Of a DNA stretch of 14,505 bases, positions 8,190 through 14,505 are shown one piece after another (within the stretch, counting starts at the first letter, position 1; each line of letters starts with the position of its first letter). The notes under the pieces were generated by a model. That model saw only the letters and a program-made list of their open reading frames with translations, searched no databases and was not told the origin of the DNA. Origin of the DNA: Pseudomonadota bacterium (lineage in GTDB: Bacteria > Pseudomonadota > Alphaproteobacteria > Rhizobiales > Hyphomicrobiaceae); contig JAEWIJ010000071.1 of NCBI GenBank assembly GCA_023387235.1, positions 1-14,505 on the forward strand, read 5' to 3'. The translations under genes were made by a program, and so were the position numbers.

Positions 8190-9095
8190 GTGAACAAGCT
8201 GATGAAAGCCGCCGTCGCTGCCGCGCTGCTCGCCGCGCCTCTCCCGACCGCGATCCATATCGCCCAGACGGCCAAGGCGCAGGCACAAGCCCAGGAAAAG
8301 ACCGTTGCCAAGGTCAACGGCAAAGCCATCACCGAAGCGGACATGCAGCTTGCGGAAGCCGAGATCGGCAGCGAGCTCGGCAGCATTCCGCCCGAAGCCC
8401 GCCGCCGCGTCATTCTCGAATATGTGATCGAGAACCAGCTCTTTGCCGATGCGGCGGAGGCGGCGAAGCTCGGCAGTGGTGCCGCCTTCGAGGAGCGCAT
8501 GAACTACTGGCGCCGCCGCGCGCTGCGCGAATACTACTTCGAGGCGGAACTCAAGAACTCCGTCAGCGATGCCGAGGCGAAGAAGTTCTACGACCAGCAG
8601 GTCGGCAGCGCCAAGGCGCAGGAAGAAGTGCGCGCCCGCCACATCCTCGTCGAGAGCGAAGATCTCGCCAAGCAGCTCCAAGAGCGCATCGGCAAAGGCG
8701 AGGATTTCATCGCGCTCGCCAAGGAGCATTCGAAGGACCCGGGCAGCAAGGGTGACGGCGGCGATCTCGGCTACTTCAGCAAGGGCCAGATGGTGCCGGT
8801 CTTCGAGGAAACCGCATTCGCGTTGAAGCCGGGCGAAGTATCCGCGCCGGTCAAGAGCCAGTTCGGCTGGCACCTCGTGAAGGTCGAGGATCGCCGCCAG
8901 CGTGGCGCACCGCCCTTCGACAGCATCAAGGACCGGATCGTCGCCTCGATGATCCATCGCAAGGCGCAGCAGGTGGCCGCCGATTTGCGCGCGAAGGCCG
9001 AGCTCGAATATGTCGATCCGGCGATCAAGGCGCAGATCGATCAGGAGAAGGCCATCAAGCCGGCACCCGGCATCACGCCCGCGCCGAAGCAGTAG
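8190..9095 (+). CDS. Exported parvulin-type peptidyl-prolyl cis-trans isomerase (PpiC/SurA-like)
   Basis: A 301-residue protein with a signal peptide (Lys residues, then an Ala/Leu-rich core, likely cleavage around residues 30-34), a SurA/PrsA-like N-terminal helical region (about 38-145) starting VAKVNGKAITEADM, and one parvulin domain (about 148-235). The domain has the family landmarks ARHILV, FIALAKEHSKDPGS, GGDLGYFSKGQMVP-FEETAF and SQFGWHLVKV. The tail is Pro/Lys-rich. It probably assists folding of envelope proteins in the periplasm. The GTG start at 8190 has TTGAGGA 9 nt upstream; ATG 8202 is the alternative and would shorten the signal peptide by four residues. It converges on lipB with 6 nt between the stops. 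Whether it is anchored or soluble cannot be told. Confidence 0.9.
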   Translation: MNKLMKAAVAAALLAAPLPTAIHIAQTAKAQAQAQEKTVAKVNGKAITEADMQLAEAEIGSELGSIPPEARRRVILEYVIENQLFADAAEAAKLGSGAAFEERMNYWRRRALREYYFEAELKNSVSDAEAKKFYDQQVGSAKAQEEVRARHILVESEDLAKQLQERIGKGEDFIALAKEHSKDPGSKGDGGDLGYFSKGQMVPVFEETAFALKPGEVSAPVKSQFGWHLVKVEDRRQRGAPPFDSIKDRIVASMIHRKAQQVAADLRAKAELEYVDPAIKAQIDQEKAIKPAPGITPAPKQ

Positions 9096-9101
9096 ACGGC
9101 G

Positions 9102-9788
9102 TCACTCGGGCAGCGTCGGACCAAAGCGCTGCTCGAAAGCGGCGCGCAGGGCGTGATCGACATCGCTCATGCCTGCGCGGATGCCGAGATCGGCGAGCGA
9201 CGTCACGCCGTGCCGGCTCACGCCGCACGGCACGATGCCTGAGAAGTGCTCGAGATCGGGCGCGACGTTCAAGCTGATGCCGTGGAAGCTGACCCAGCGC
9301 CTCAGCCGAATGCCGATCGCGCCGATCTTGTCCTCGACCTCCGGGCCGCGATCCGGCCGGCGCACCCACACGCCGACCCGGTCGGCGCGACGCTCACCGA
9401 CAACGCCGAACGCCGCCAAGGTATCGATCAGCCAGCCTTCGAGATCGCGGACGAAGGCGCGCACATCGGCACCGCGCCGGCGCACGTCTAGCATGACGTA
9501 AGCCACGCGCTGTCCGGGCCCGTGATAGGTGTACTGCCCGCCCCGCCCTGCCGCGTAGACCGGGAAGCGGTCGGGCGCGACGAGATCGGCGGGCTTGGCG
9601 CTCGTGCCGGCCGTATAGAGCGGCGGGTGCTCGATGAGCCAGACCAGCTCGCCGGCTTCGCCCTCCGCAATGGCCTTCGCGCGCGCCTCCATGAAGGCCA
9701 GCGCCTCGGGATAGGCTACCGGGTCGGGGCTCAAGCGCCAGCCCACCGCGGGCTGAAGGCCGGAAATATTGCGCAGGTGCGGTGTCAT
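9102..9788 (-). CDS. lipB: Octanoyl-[acyl carrier protein]-protein N-octanoyltransferase
   Basis: A 228-residue LipB, which moves the octanoyl group from octanoyl-ACP to lipoyl domains of dehydrogenase complexes and the glycine-cleavage H protein, the first step of lipoate synthesis. Visible motifs are LIEHPPLYTAG, the LipB signature RGGQYTYHGPGQ (82-93), KIGAIGIR with catalytic Lys154 and SGIVPCGV with catalytic Cys188. The Lys-Cys distance of 34 residues is the same as in the E. coli enzyme (Lys135, Cys169). The start at 9788 has no clear Shine-Dalgarno sequence upstream, so initiation may be leaderless or weak. lipA is not adjacent. Confidence 0.95.
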   Translation of the reverse strand: MTPHLRNISGLQPAVGWRLSPDPVAYPEALAFMEARAKAIAEGEAGELVWLIEHPPLYTAGTSAKPADLVAPDRFPVYAAGRGGQYTYHGPGQRVAYVMLDVRRRGADVRAFVRDLEGWLIDTLAAFGVVGERRADRVGVWVRRPDRGPEVEDKIGAIGIRLRRWVSFHGISLNVAPDLEHFSGIVPCGVSRHGVTSLADLGIRAGMSDVDHALRAAFEQRFGPTLPE

Positions 9789-9823
9789 GAGGGCGATTTA
9801 CACCCGGAGCGCTCCGAACTCCA

Positions 9824-9855
9824 GAGCACTCCCTTGGTAAGGGAGAGGTCGTGAG
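9824..9855 (+). pseudogene. Remnant of a tRNA-Thr(GGU) gene
   Basis: The core reads as consecutive tRNA parts: D-stem 3' half GAGC, A26, a perfect anticodon arm (CTCCC at 9829-9833, loop TTGGTAA with anticodon GGT at 9836-9838, GGGAG at 9841-9845), variable loop AGGTC, and T-stem 5' strand GTGAG. GCTC at 9811-9814 could still pair as the D-stem. The match to threonine tRNA(GGU) is strong, since the anticodon stem differs from the E. coli form in compensating pairs. Outside the core it decays: the D loop lacks GG, the T loop is CACACCC instead of the TTC-type consensus, and the acceptor strands (about 9802-9808 and 9868-9874) do not pair. It is therefore not a working tRNA; it may be a duplication or integration scar. 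Confidence 0.65.
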
Positions 9856-9963
9856 CACACCCTTCACGCGGGCGGGCTCACCGGATGACCAATCCGTTCT
9901 GGACCTCGCGGCCCTGCTGTGCGAATTCGGCAGCGCAGCATCCCACCGAGCCGAGAGCCGATC

Positions 9964-10407
9964 ATGACCCAGGCCGCCACCGAAGCCCTCATCCGCCGCT
10001 ACTACGATGCCTTCAACCGGGGCGACACGGCCACCATGCTGGATTGCCTCGCCGAGGATGTCGCCCATGACGTCAATCAGGGCGCGCGGCGCGTCGGCAA
10101 GGCAGCCTTCGCCGATTTCAGCCGCCATATGAGCGAGACCTACGAGGAGCGCCTGACCGACATCGCCGTCATGACCAGCGCGGACGGCACGCGGGCCGCG
10201 GCCGAGTTCAACGTGCACGGCACGTACCTCAAGACCGATGAGGGACTTCCGCCCGCGACCGGCCAGAAGTACCAGCTCCCCGCCGGCACGTTCTTCGTCA
10301 TCCGCGACGGCAAGATCGCGCGCGTGACCACGTATTACAATCTCACGGACTGGCTGCTGCAGGTCGCGGGCGAGGCGCTCGCCAAGGAACTGGCGGGCAA
10401 GGTCTGA
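9964..10407 (+). CDS. NTF2/SnoaL-fold protein (ketosteroid isomerase-related)
   Basis: A 147-residue protein with the pattern of the NTF2-like (SnoaL/ketosteroid isomerase) fold: N-terminal helices with the hallmark LIRRYYDAFNRGDTATMLDCLAED cut here as LIRRYYDAFNRGD (9-21) and the following MLDCLAEDV, then four or more beta strands, including AAEFNVHGTYL and the typical FFVIRDGKIARVTTYYN near the end. The family includes isomerases, cyclases and small-molecule-binding proteins; an Asp/His pair at 32-36 (DVAHD) could be catalytic but this is a guess. ATG 9964 is chosen at the start of the conserved helix; the in-frame ATG at 9919 would add 15 residues lacking homology features. It opens a three-gene operon with a GNAT and a nitrilase-type hydrolase. 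Confidence 0.82.
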   Translation: MTQAATEALIRRYYDAFNRGDTATMLDCLAEDVAHDVNQGARRVGKAAFADFSRHMSETYEERLTDIAVMTSADGTRAAAEFNVHGTYLKTDEGLPPATGQKYQLPAGTFFVIRDGKIARVTTYYNLTDWLLQVAGEALAKELAGKV

Positions 10408-10417
10408 GGAGAGCCGG

Positions 10418-11008
10418 ATGGCGCTGCGCGTCGAAAGCCTGACCGGCGCGGCCGTACGGGCAGCCATACCGGAGCTTGCGCGGCTGCGCGTCGCCGTCTT
10501 CCGCGACTGGCCCTATCTCTACGACGGCACGGTCAACTACGAGACGGCTTACCTGCGGCGCTTCGCGGCTTCCAAGGATGCCGTGATCGTTGCTGCCTAC
10601 GATGGCGATGCAATCATCGGTGCGGCGACGGGCGCGCCACTTGCCGATCATGCCGAAGCTTTCGCAAAGGCCTTCACGGATCGCGGCCTCGATATCGATC
10701 GCATCTTCTACTGCGGCGAATCCGTGCTGCTCTCCGCCTATCGCGGACGCGGGCTGGGGCACGCCTTCTTCGACGGCCGCGAAGCGCACGCGCGCGCCCT
10801 CGGCCGCTTCGACAAAATCACGTTCTGCGGCGTCGTGCGTCCGGACGATCACCCGCTCAAGCCCGCCGACTATCGCCCACTCGATGCCTTCTGGGCGAAA
10901 CGCGGCTATGCCAAGGCCGAGGGCCTGACAGCGTCCTTCGCGTGGAAGGATATCGACGAGGCCGACGAGACGAAGAAGCTCATGCAATTCTGGATGAAGG
11001 CGCTTTGA
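10418..11008 (+). CDS. GNAT-family N-acetyltransferase
   Basis: A 196-residue GCN5-related acetyltransferase. The acetyl-CoA pyrophosphate-binding motif A is VLLSAYRGRGLGHAFFD (about 103-119, with R-G-R-G-L-G at 109-114), preceded by the strand IFYCGESV and followed by a C-terminal Tyr/Trp-containing part (DAFWAKRGYAKAEG) typical of motif B. A GAGGAG ribosome binding site overlaps the stop codon of the preceding gene, and the nitrilase gene begins one base after this stop, so the three are almost certainly co-translated. Substrate unknown; a small amine, amino acid or protein N-terminus are all possible. Some nitrilase-superfamily proteins carry a RimI-like GNAT domain in the same chain, and this adjacency mirrors that fusion. 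Confidence 0.9.
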   Translation: MALRVESLTGAAVRAAIPELARLRVAVFRDWPYLYDGTVNYETAYLRRFAASKDAVIVAAYDGDAIIGAATGAPLADHAEAFAKAFTDRGLDIDRIFYCGESVLLSAYRGRGLGHAFFDGREAHARALGRFDKITFCGVVRPDDHPLKPADYRPLDAFWAKRGYAKAEGLTASFAWKDIDEADETKKLMQFWMKAL

Positions 11009-11009
11009 C

Positions 11010-11921
11010 ATGAGCGCGCCTGCGCGAGCCATCCGCATTGCCGCTGCCGCCTATCCGCTCGATGCGCTGGCAACGCTCGGCGCCATCGAGGACAAGATCG
11101 CGCGTTGGGTTGCAGAAGCTGCCGGAGAAGGCGCGGAGCTGCTCGCCTTTCCTGAATATGGCGCGATGGAACTGGCAGCGCCTGCCGGAGAAGCCGTCGT
11201 CGCGAGCCTCGATGCCTCGCTGCAAGCGGTCTCCGACGCACGCGATCGCATCGACGCCGTGCACGCCGATCTCGCCGAGCGCTACAAGGTCCACATTCTC
11301 GGCGCGAGCGGACCGCGGCTCGGCGCGGACAGCCGCTACCGCAATACGGCGCGCTTCTTCGCGCCATCGGGCCGCAGCGCCGCGCAGGACAAGCTCGTCA
11401 TGACGCCCTTCGAGCACGACTGGGGAATCGTGCCGGGCGAGACCGCGCAGGTCTTCGAAACCTCGATCGGAAAGATCGGCGTCGCCATCTGCTACGACAG
11501 CGAATTTCCGCTGCTGGTGCGCGCGATGGTCGAGGCCGGCGCCGAGATCATCCTCGTCCCCTCGTGCACCGAGTTCGTCTCGGGCTATCACCGCATCCGT
11601 ACTGCAGCCATGGCGCGCGCGCTCGAAGGTACCTGCGTGAGCGTGATCTCGCCGACGGTCGGCGATTCCGCGTGGTCGCCCGCGGTCGACTACAACAATG
11701 GCGCCGCCGGCATCTATGTCCCTGCCGAAAAGGGCCTGTCCGATACCGGCATCCTGGCGGAAGGCACGCTCAATGCGCCGGGTTGGGTCTATGCCACGGC
11801 CGATCTCTCGGCGCTCGCCCGACTTGCAGATACCGGCGAGATGCGCAACCGCCCCGACTGGCGCCTCCAGCCCGGAGGCACGCTCCGGCTGCCGCCCCCT
11901 GAGATCATCGACCTCACCTAG
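11010..11921 (+). CDS. Carbon-nitrogen hydrolase (nitrilase superfamily)
   Basis: A 303-residue protein with the complete nitrilase-superfamily catalytic set: Glu49 in LLAFPEYG, Lys128 in AQDKLVMTPFE (with the second conserved Glu135), and nucleophile Cys161 in GVAICYDSEFP. Length fits an amidase or N-carbamoyl hydrolase type enzyme without extra domains. Such enzymes cleave non-peptide C-N bonds (amides, carbamoylated amines, nitriles) through a Cys thioester in the cytoplasm. The segment VPSCTEFVSGYHRIRTAAMARALEGT, spanning about 183-208, is the usual post-nucleophile region. Given the preceding GNAT it could act on an acetylated or other amide intermediate, but the substrate cannot be read from sequence. 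Start ATG follows the GNAT stop by one base. Confidence 0.92.
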   Translation: MSAPARAIRIAAAAYPLDALATLGAIEDKIARWVAEAAGEGAELLAFPEYGAMELAAPAGEAVVASLDASLQAVSDARDRIDAVHADLAERYKVHILGASGPRLGADSRYRNTARFFAPSGRSAAQDKLVMTPFEHDWGIVPGETAQVFETSIGKIGVAICYDSEFPLLVRAMVEAGAEIILVPSCTEFVSGYHRIRTAAMARALEGTCVSVISPTVGDSAWSPAVDYNNGAAGIYVPAEKGLSDTGILAEGTLNAPGWVYATADLSALARLADTGEMRNRPDWRLQPGGTLRLPPPEIIDLT

Positions 11922-11992
11922 GCGCCCACCGCTTCCCTCGGGCCTGCTCTTTCTCTAGAACGGGCCGGGCCGCCATCTGACACGAGGCTTCC

Positions 11993-12721
11993 ATGGAAAA
12001 GGGCACCCGACTCGCCAATCGTATCGCGCTCGTCACCGGCGCTTCGCGCGGGATCGGTCGTGCCGTCGCCATCGGGCTCGCGCGCGAGGGTGCGCACGTG
12101 GTGCTGCTCGCACGGACCGTCGGCGGGCTCGAGGAGGTGGACGACGAGATCCGCGCCTTCGGCGGCACGGCGACGCTCGTCAATCTGGACTTGCGCCAGA
12201 GCGACAAGGTCGATGCGCTAGGACCGACGCTCTACCAGCGTTGGGGCAAGCTCGACATCCTGGTCGCCAATGCCGGCGTGCTCGGGCCCCTGTCGCCGCT
12301 CGCCCACATCACCGGCGATGCCTGGAACGAGGTCATCGACATCAATCTCACGGCCAACTGGCGGCTCATCCGCTCGCTCGATCCCGTGCTGAGGCGTGCG
12401 GACGCCGCCCGCGCGGTGTTCGTGTCCTCGGGCGCCGCGGCGGCCAAGAGCGCCTACTGGGGCCCCTACGCCGTATCCAAGGCAGGACTCGAAGCGCTGG
12501 TGAAAACCTATGCGCACGAGGTCGCGAGCACGGCCATCAAGGTCAACCTGCTGAACCCCGGCCCGGTGCGCACGACCATGCGCCAGCGCGCCTTCCCCGG
12601 CGAGAACCCCGCCTCACTTCCCGAGCCCGAGGCCCTGGTGCCCCTCTTCCTCGATCTGGTGGACGCCGGCCAGACCGAGAACGGGCGCGTCTACGACTTC
12701 AAGGCCGCCAAGAGCAATTAG
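11993..12721 (+). CDS. SDR-family NAD(P)-dependent oxidoreductase
   Basis: A 242-residue classical short-chain dehydrogenase/reductase. It has the cofactor motif TGASRGIG (15-22), NAG in VANAG (93-95), the structural Asn118 in DINLT, catalytic Ser145/146, Tyr159 and Lys163 (YAVSK), and the PGPVRT segment after the active site. GAGG lies 6 nt before the ATG. Closest in general appearance to YciK-like or oxoacyl-ACP-reductase-like SDRs; substrate unknown. It is separate from the first SDR in this window, having the ordinary Ser-Tyr-Lys site rather than the PTR1-type Asp. A 71-bp gap divides it from the nitrilase gene, so it may or may not share that transcript. Confidence 0.9.
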   Translation: MEKGTRLANRIALVTGASRGIGRAVAIGLAREGAHVVLLARTVGGLEEVDDEIRAFGGTATLVNLDLRQSDKVDALGPTLYQRWGKLDILVANAGVLGPLSPLAHITGDAWNEVIDINLTANWRLIRSLDPVLRRADAARAVFVSSGAAAAKSAYWGPYAVSKAGLEALVKTYAHEVASTAIKVNLLNPGPVRTTMRQRAFPGENPASLPEPEALVPLFLDLVDAGQTENGRVYDFKAAKSN

Positions 12722-12752
12722 TCCGCCGGCCCAAGCGAATAGGTCCCATGCA

Positions 12753-12824
12753 CCGGTCCGCACCTTGCGGCCGGGAGGGGGGCGAACTACGTTGGCCGCA
12801 AAGCCTGGGCGCACCGCCGCGCCC
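12753..12824 (+). promoter_or_regulatory. Cysteine synthase leader with mutually exclusive hairpins
   Basis: Segment 12765-12774 (TTGCGGCCGG) can pair with an upstream segment (CCGG-t-CCGCA, 12753-12762; 9 pairs, one bulge, 3-nt loop) or with a downstream one (GGCCGCAA, 12794-12801; 8 perfect pairs, 21-nt loop), but not both. A third hairpin GGGCGC-ACCGCC-GCGCCC follows at 12807-12824, ending about 10 nt before the GAGGAG ribosome binding site. No T tract follows any stem. It looks like a possible switch or attenuator but matches no riboswitch class I recognise, and high GC makes chance pairing easy. The first stem could simply end the upstream SDR transcript. Confidence 0.35.
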
Positions 12825-12852
12825 GCCATAAATCGAGGAGCCCGAAGCCATC

Positions 12853-13899
12853 GTGACCTTCGCTGAAGGCGTCGCCGCCGCTGTCGGCCACACCCCTCTC
12901 ATCAAGCTGCGCCGCGTCTCCGAGGAGACCGGCTGCACCATCCTCGGCAAGGCCGAGTTCATGAACCCCGGCCAGTCCGTCAAGGACCGCGCCGCTCTGG
13001 CGATCATCAAGGATGCCGTGGCCAAGGGCCGGCTCAAGCCAGGCGGCACAATCGTCGAGGGCACGGCCGGCAACACCGGCATCGGCCTGACCGTGATCGG
13101 CAATGCGCTTGGCTATCGCTCGGTGATCGTCATCCCCGAGACGCAGGCGCAGGAGAAGAAGGACGCCCTTCGTCTTCTCGGCGCGGAGCTCGTCGAGGTT
13201 CCGGCCGTTCCCTACAAGAACCCCAACAACTACGTGAAGTATTCGGCCCGCCTCGCCGAGACGCTGGCCAAAACCGAGGCGAACGGCGCCATCTGGGCAA
13301 ACCAGTTCGACAACGTCGCCAACCGGCAGGGCCACATCGAGACCACAGCGCCCGAGATCTGGGACGGCACCGACGGCAAGATCGACGGCTTCGTCTCGGC
13401 CGTCGGCTCGGGCGGCACGCTCGCGGGCGTCGCCATGGGTCTCAGGGCGAAGAACCCAAAGGTCCAGATCGCGCTCGCCGATGTGCCCGGTGCTGCACTC
13501 TACAGCTACTACACGACGGGCGTCCTCAAATCCGAAGGCTCATCCATCACCGAGGGCATCGGCCAGGGCCGCATCACAGCGAACCTCGAAGGCCTGACGG
13601 TCGACCACGCGTATCTTATCCCCGATGCCGAAAGCGTCGCTATCGTATTCCAGCTCCTGGAAGAGGAAGGCCTTTGCGTCGGCTCGTCCTCGGGCGTGAA
13701 CATTGCGGGCGCCGTACGGCTCGCGCGCGAGATGGGACCTGGGCACACCATCGTGACACTGCTCTGCGACTACGGCACACGCTACCAGTCCAAGCTCTTC
13801 AATCCCGAGTTCCTGCGCTCGAAGAGCCTTCCCGTGCCGAGCTGGCTCGCGGGTCCGCGCCTGCCCGTGCCGACCGTGTTCGAGCCGGTCGAGGGCTGA
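12853..13899 (+). CDS. Cysteine synthase (O-acetylserine sulfhydrylase), PLP fold type II
   Basis: A 348-residue PLP-dependent enzyme that makes cysteine from O-acetylserine and sulfide. PLP-binding Lys44 is in NPGQSVKDR, the substrate loop is EGTAGNTG (69-76), the phosphate-binding loop is GSGGT (185-189), and the late Ser-rich GSSSGVN segment contacts the pyridine ring. The loop has TAGNTG where classical CysK has TSGNTG, a variant I associate with a longer cysteine-synthase subgroup in alphaproteobacteria; cystathionine beta-synthase activity is a less likely alternative. The start is GTG (12853); GAGGAG is 12 nt upstream, a rather long spacer. An alaX-type gene follows after 4 nt, so the two form an operon. 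The leader can fold into alternative hairpins, described separately. Confidence 0.9.
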   Translation: MTFAEGVAAAVGHTPLIKLRRVSEETGCTILGKAEFMNPGQSVKDRAALAIIKDAVAKGRLKPGGTIVEGTAGNTGIGLTVIGNALGYRSVIVIPETQAQEKKDALRLLGAELVEVPAVPYKNPNNYVKYSARLAETLAKTEANGAIWANQFDNVANRQGHIETTAPEIWDGTDGKIDGFVSAVGSGGTLAGVAMGLRAKNPKVQIALADVPGAALYSYYTTGVLKSEGSSITEGIGQGRITANLEGLTVDHAYLIPDAESVAIVFQLLEEEGLCVGSSSGVNIAGAVRLAREMGPGHTIVTLLCDYGTRYQSKLFNPEFLRSKSLPVPSWLAGPRLPVPTVFEPVEG

Positions 13900-13903
13900 G
13901 CAT

Positions 13904-14505
13904 ATGACCGAGACTCTTTTCCGTTCGGATGCGTATGCGCGCTCGTGCGATGCCAAGGTCGTGGCGATCAACGACCGCGGCGGCATCGTGCTCGATCGCA
14001 CGATCTGCTACGCCAGCGCCGGTGGACAGCCCGGTGACACGGGTACACTGAGCTGGGATGGTGGCACCTGCCCGATCGCGACCACCGTCTACGATGCCGA
14101 CAAGACTACGATCGTGCATGTGCCCGCCGCCGATGCCGCGGCGCCGGCTGTCGACACGCCCGTCAATCTTGCCCTCGATTGGGAAACACGCCACCGCCAT
14201 ATGCGTGTGCACACGGCGCTACATCTTCTCTGCGCGCTGGTGAAGTGGCCCGTAACGGGTGGGCAGATCGGCGCCGAGGAAGGCCGCCTCGATTTCGACA
14301 TCGCCGACATGACGGGCATCGACAAGGAGACGCTGACGGCCGCGCTCAACGCCCTCGTCGAAGCCGATCACCCCGTCGCGACGCGCTGGATCAGCGATGC
14401 GGAGCTGGAAGCGCAACCCCATCTCGTGCGCACCATGAGCGTGAAGCCGCCCATGGGCTCCGGCAAGGTGCGCCTCGTCGCCATCGGCGAGGATGGTTCC
14501 GTCGA
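13904..14505 (+). CDS. Alanyl-tRNA editing protein, AlaX type (3' end outside window)
   Basis: The frame is open from ATG 13904 to the window edge (200 complete codons) with no stop, so the 3' end is missing. The sequence resembles the editing domain of alanyl-tRNA synthetase: CYASAGGQPGDTG (35-47), equivalent to the YPxGGGQPxDxG signature, and HTALHLL with the zinc-binding HxxxH pair His103/His107. The second half of the zinc site (Cys and His further on) would lie beyond the edge. Free-standing AlaX proteins remove serine or glycine wrongly attached to tRNA-Ala in the cytoplasm. It starts 4 nt after the cysteine synthase stop, so they are co-transcribed; a link through serine metabolism is tempting but unproven. 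Confidence 0.88.
   Translation, partial: MTETLFRSDAYARSCDAKVVAINDRGGIVLDRTICYASAGGQPGDTGTLSWDGGTCPIATTVYDADKTTIVHVPAADAAAPAVDTPVNLALDWETRHRHMRVHTALHLLCALVKWPVTGGQIGAEEGRLDFDIADMTGIDKETLTAALNALVEADHPVATRWISDAELEAQPHLVRTMSVKPPMGSGKVRLVAIGEDGSV

Noticed and set aside
9802..9874. Functional tRNA-Thr gene
   Set aside because: No GG in the D loop, no TTC in the T loop and non-pairing acceptor strands; recorded as a remnant instead.

Overview
The window is a GC-rich stretch of what looks like an alphaproteobacterial chromosome. The order Hyphomicrobiales (Rhizobiales) is my best guess, from the mix of a TorF-type porin, a PTR1/FolM-type reductase next to folB, HslU, box-pathway genes, LipB and a REP-type palindrome of a kind common in that order. 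That assignment is inference; there is no rRNA gene or other direct taxonomic marker. I see no prophage, insertion sequence, CRISPR array or integrase. Most of the window is ordinary core metabolism. The less ordinary signals are in the intergenic DNA and in one small operon of unknown function.

Layout, left to right. Positions 1-663 hold the 3' part of a gene for an outer-membrane beta-barrel protein. It converges on a TorF-family putative porin (789-1598, minus), and a terminator hairpin lies between them. A 354-bp, locally AT-rich divergent region (1599-1952) carries two TGGCGCCA palindromes 21 bp apart. It leads into a two-gene pterin/folate operon: a FolM/PTR1-like pteridine reductase (1953-2726) and FolB, dihydroneopterin aldolase (2734-3153). 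FolB overlaps by its stop codon the convergent hslU (3150-4457, minus), the ATPase of the HslUV protease. No hslV is in the window.

Divergent from hslU are boxC (4673-6358) and boxB (6505-7956), which encode the dihydrodiol lyase and the di-iron epoxidase component of aerobic benzoyl-CoA degradation. A pair of inverted REP-like palindromes sits between them. Next come a secreted parvulin-type peptidyl-prolyl isomerase (8190-9095) and the convergent octanoyltransferase lipB (9102-9788, minus). In the gap after lipB lies a clear remnant of a tRNA-Thr(GGU) gene (about 9824-9855).

A tightly packed operon follows: an NTF2/SnoaL-fold protein, a GNAT acetyltransferase and a nitrilase-superfamily amidohydrolase (9964-11921), with spacings of 10 and 1 nt. 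An SDR oxidoreductase (11993-12721) lies downstream on the same strand. The window closes with a cysteine synthase (12853-13899), whose leader can form competing hairpins, and a truncated AlaX-type alanyl-tRNA editing protein (13904-14505).

Two pairs of genes work together clearly: FolM-like/FolB in pterin-folate metabolism, and BoxB/BoxC as consecutive steps of benzoyl-CoA degradation (the reductase BoxA and the CoA ligase must lie elsewhere). The NTF2-GNAT-nitrilase trio is the best candidate for an undescribed pathway, but the sequence gives no substrate.
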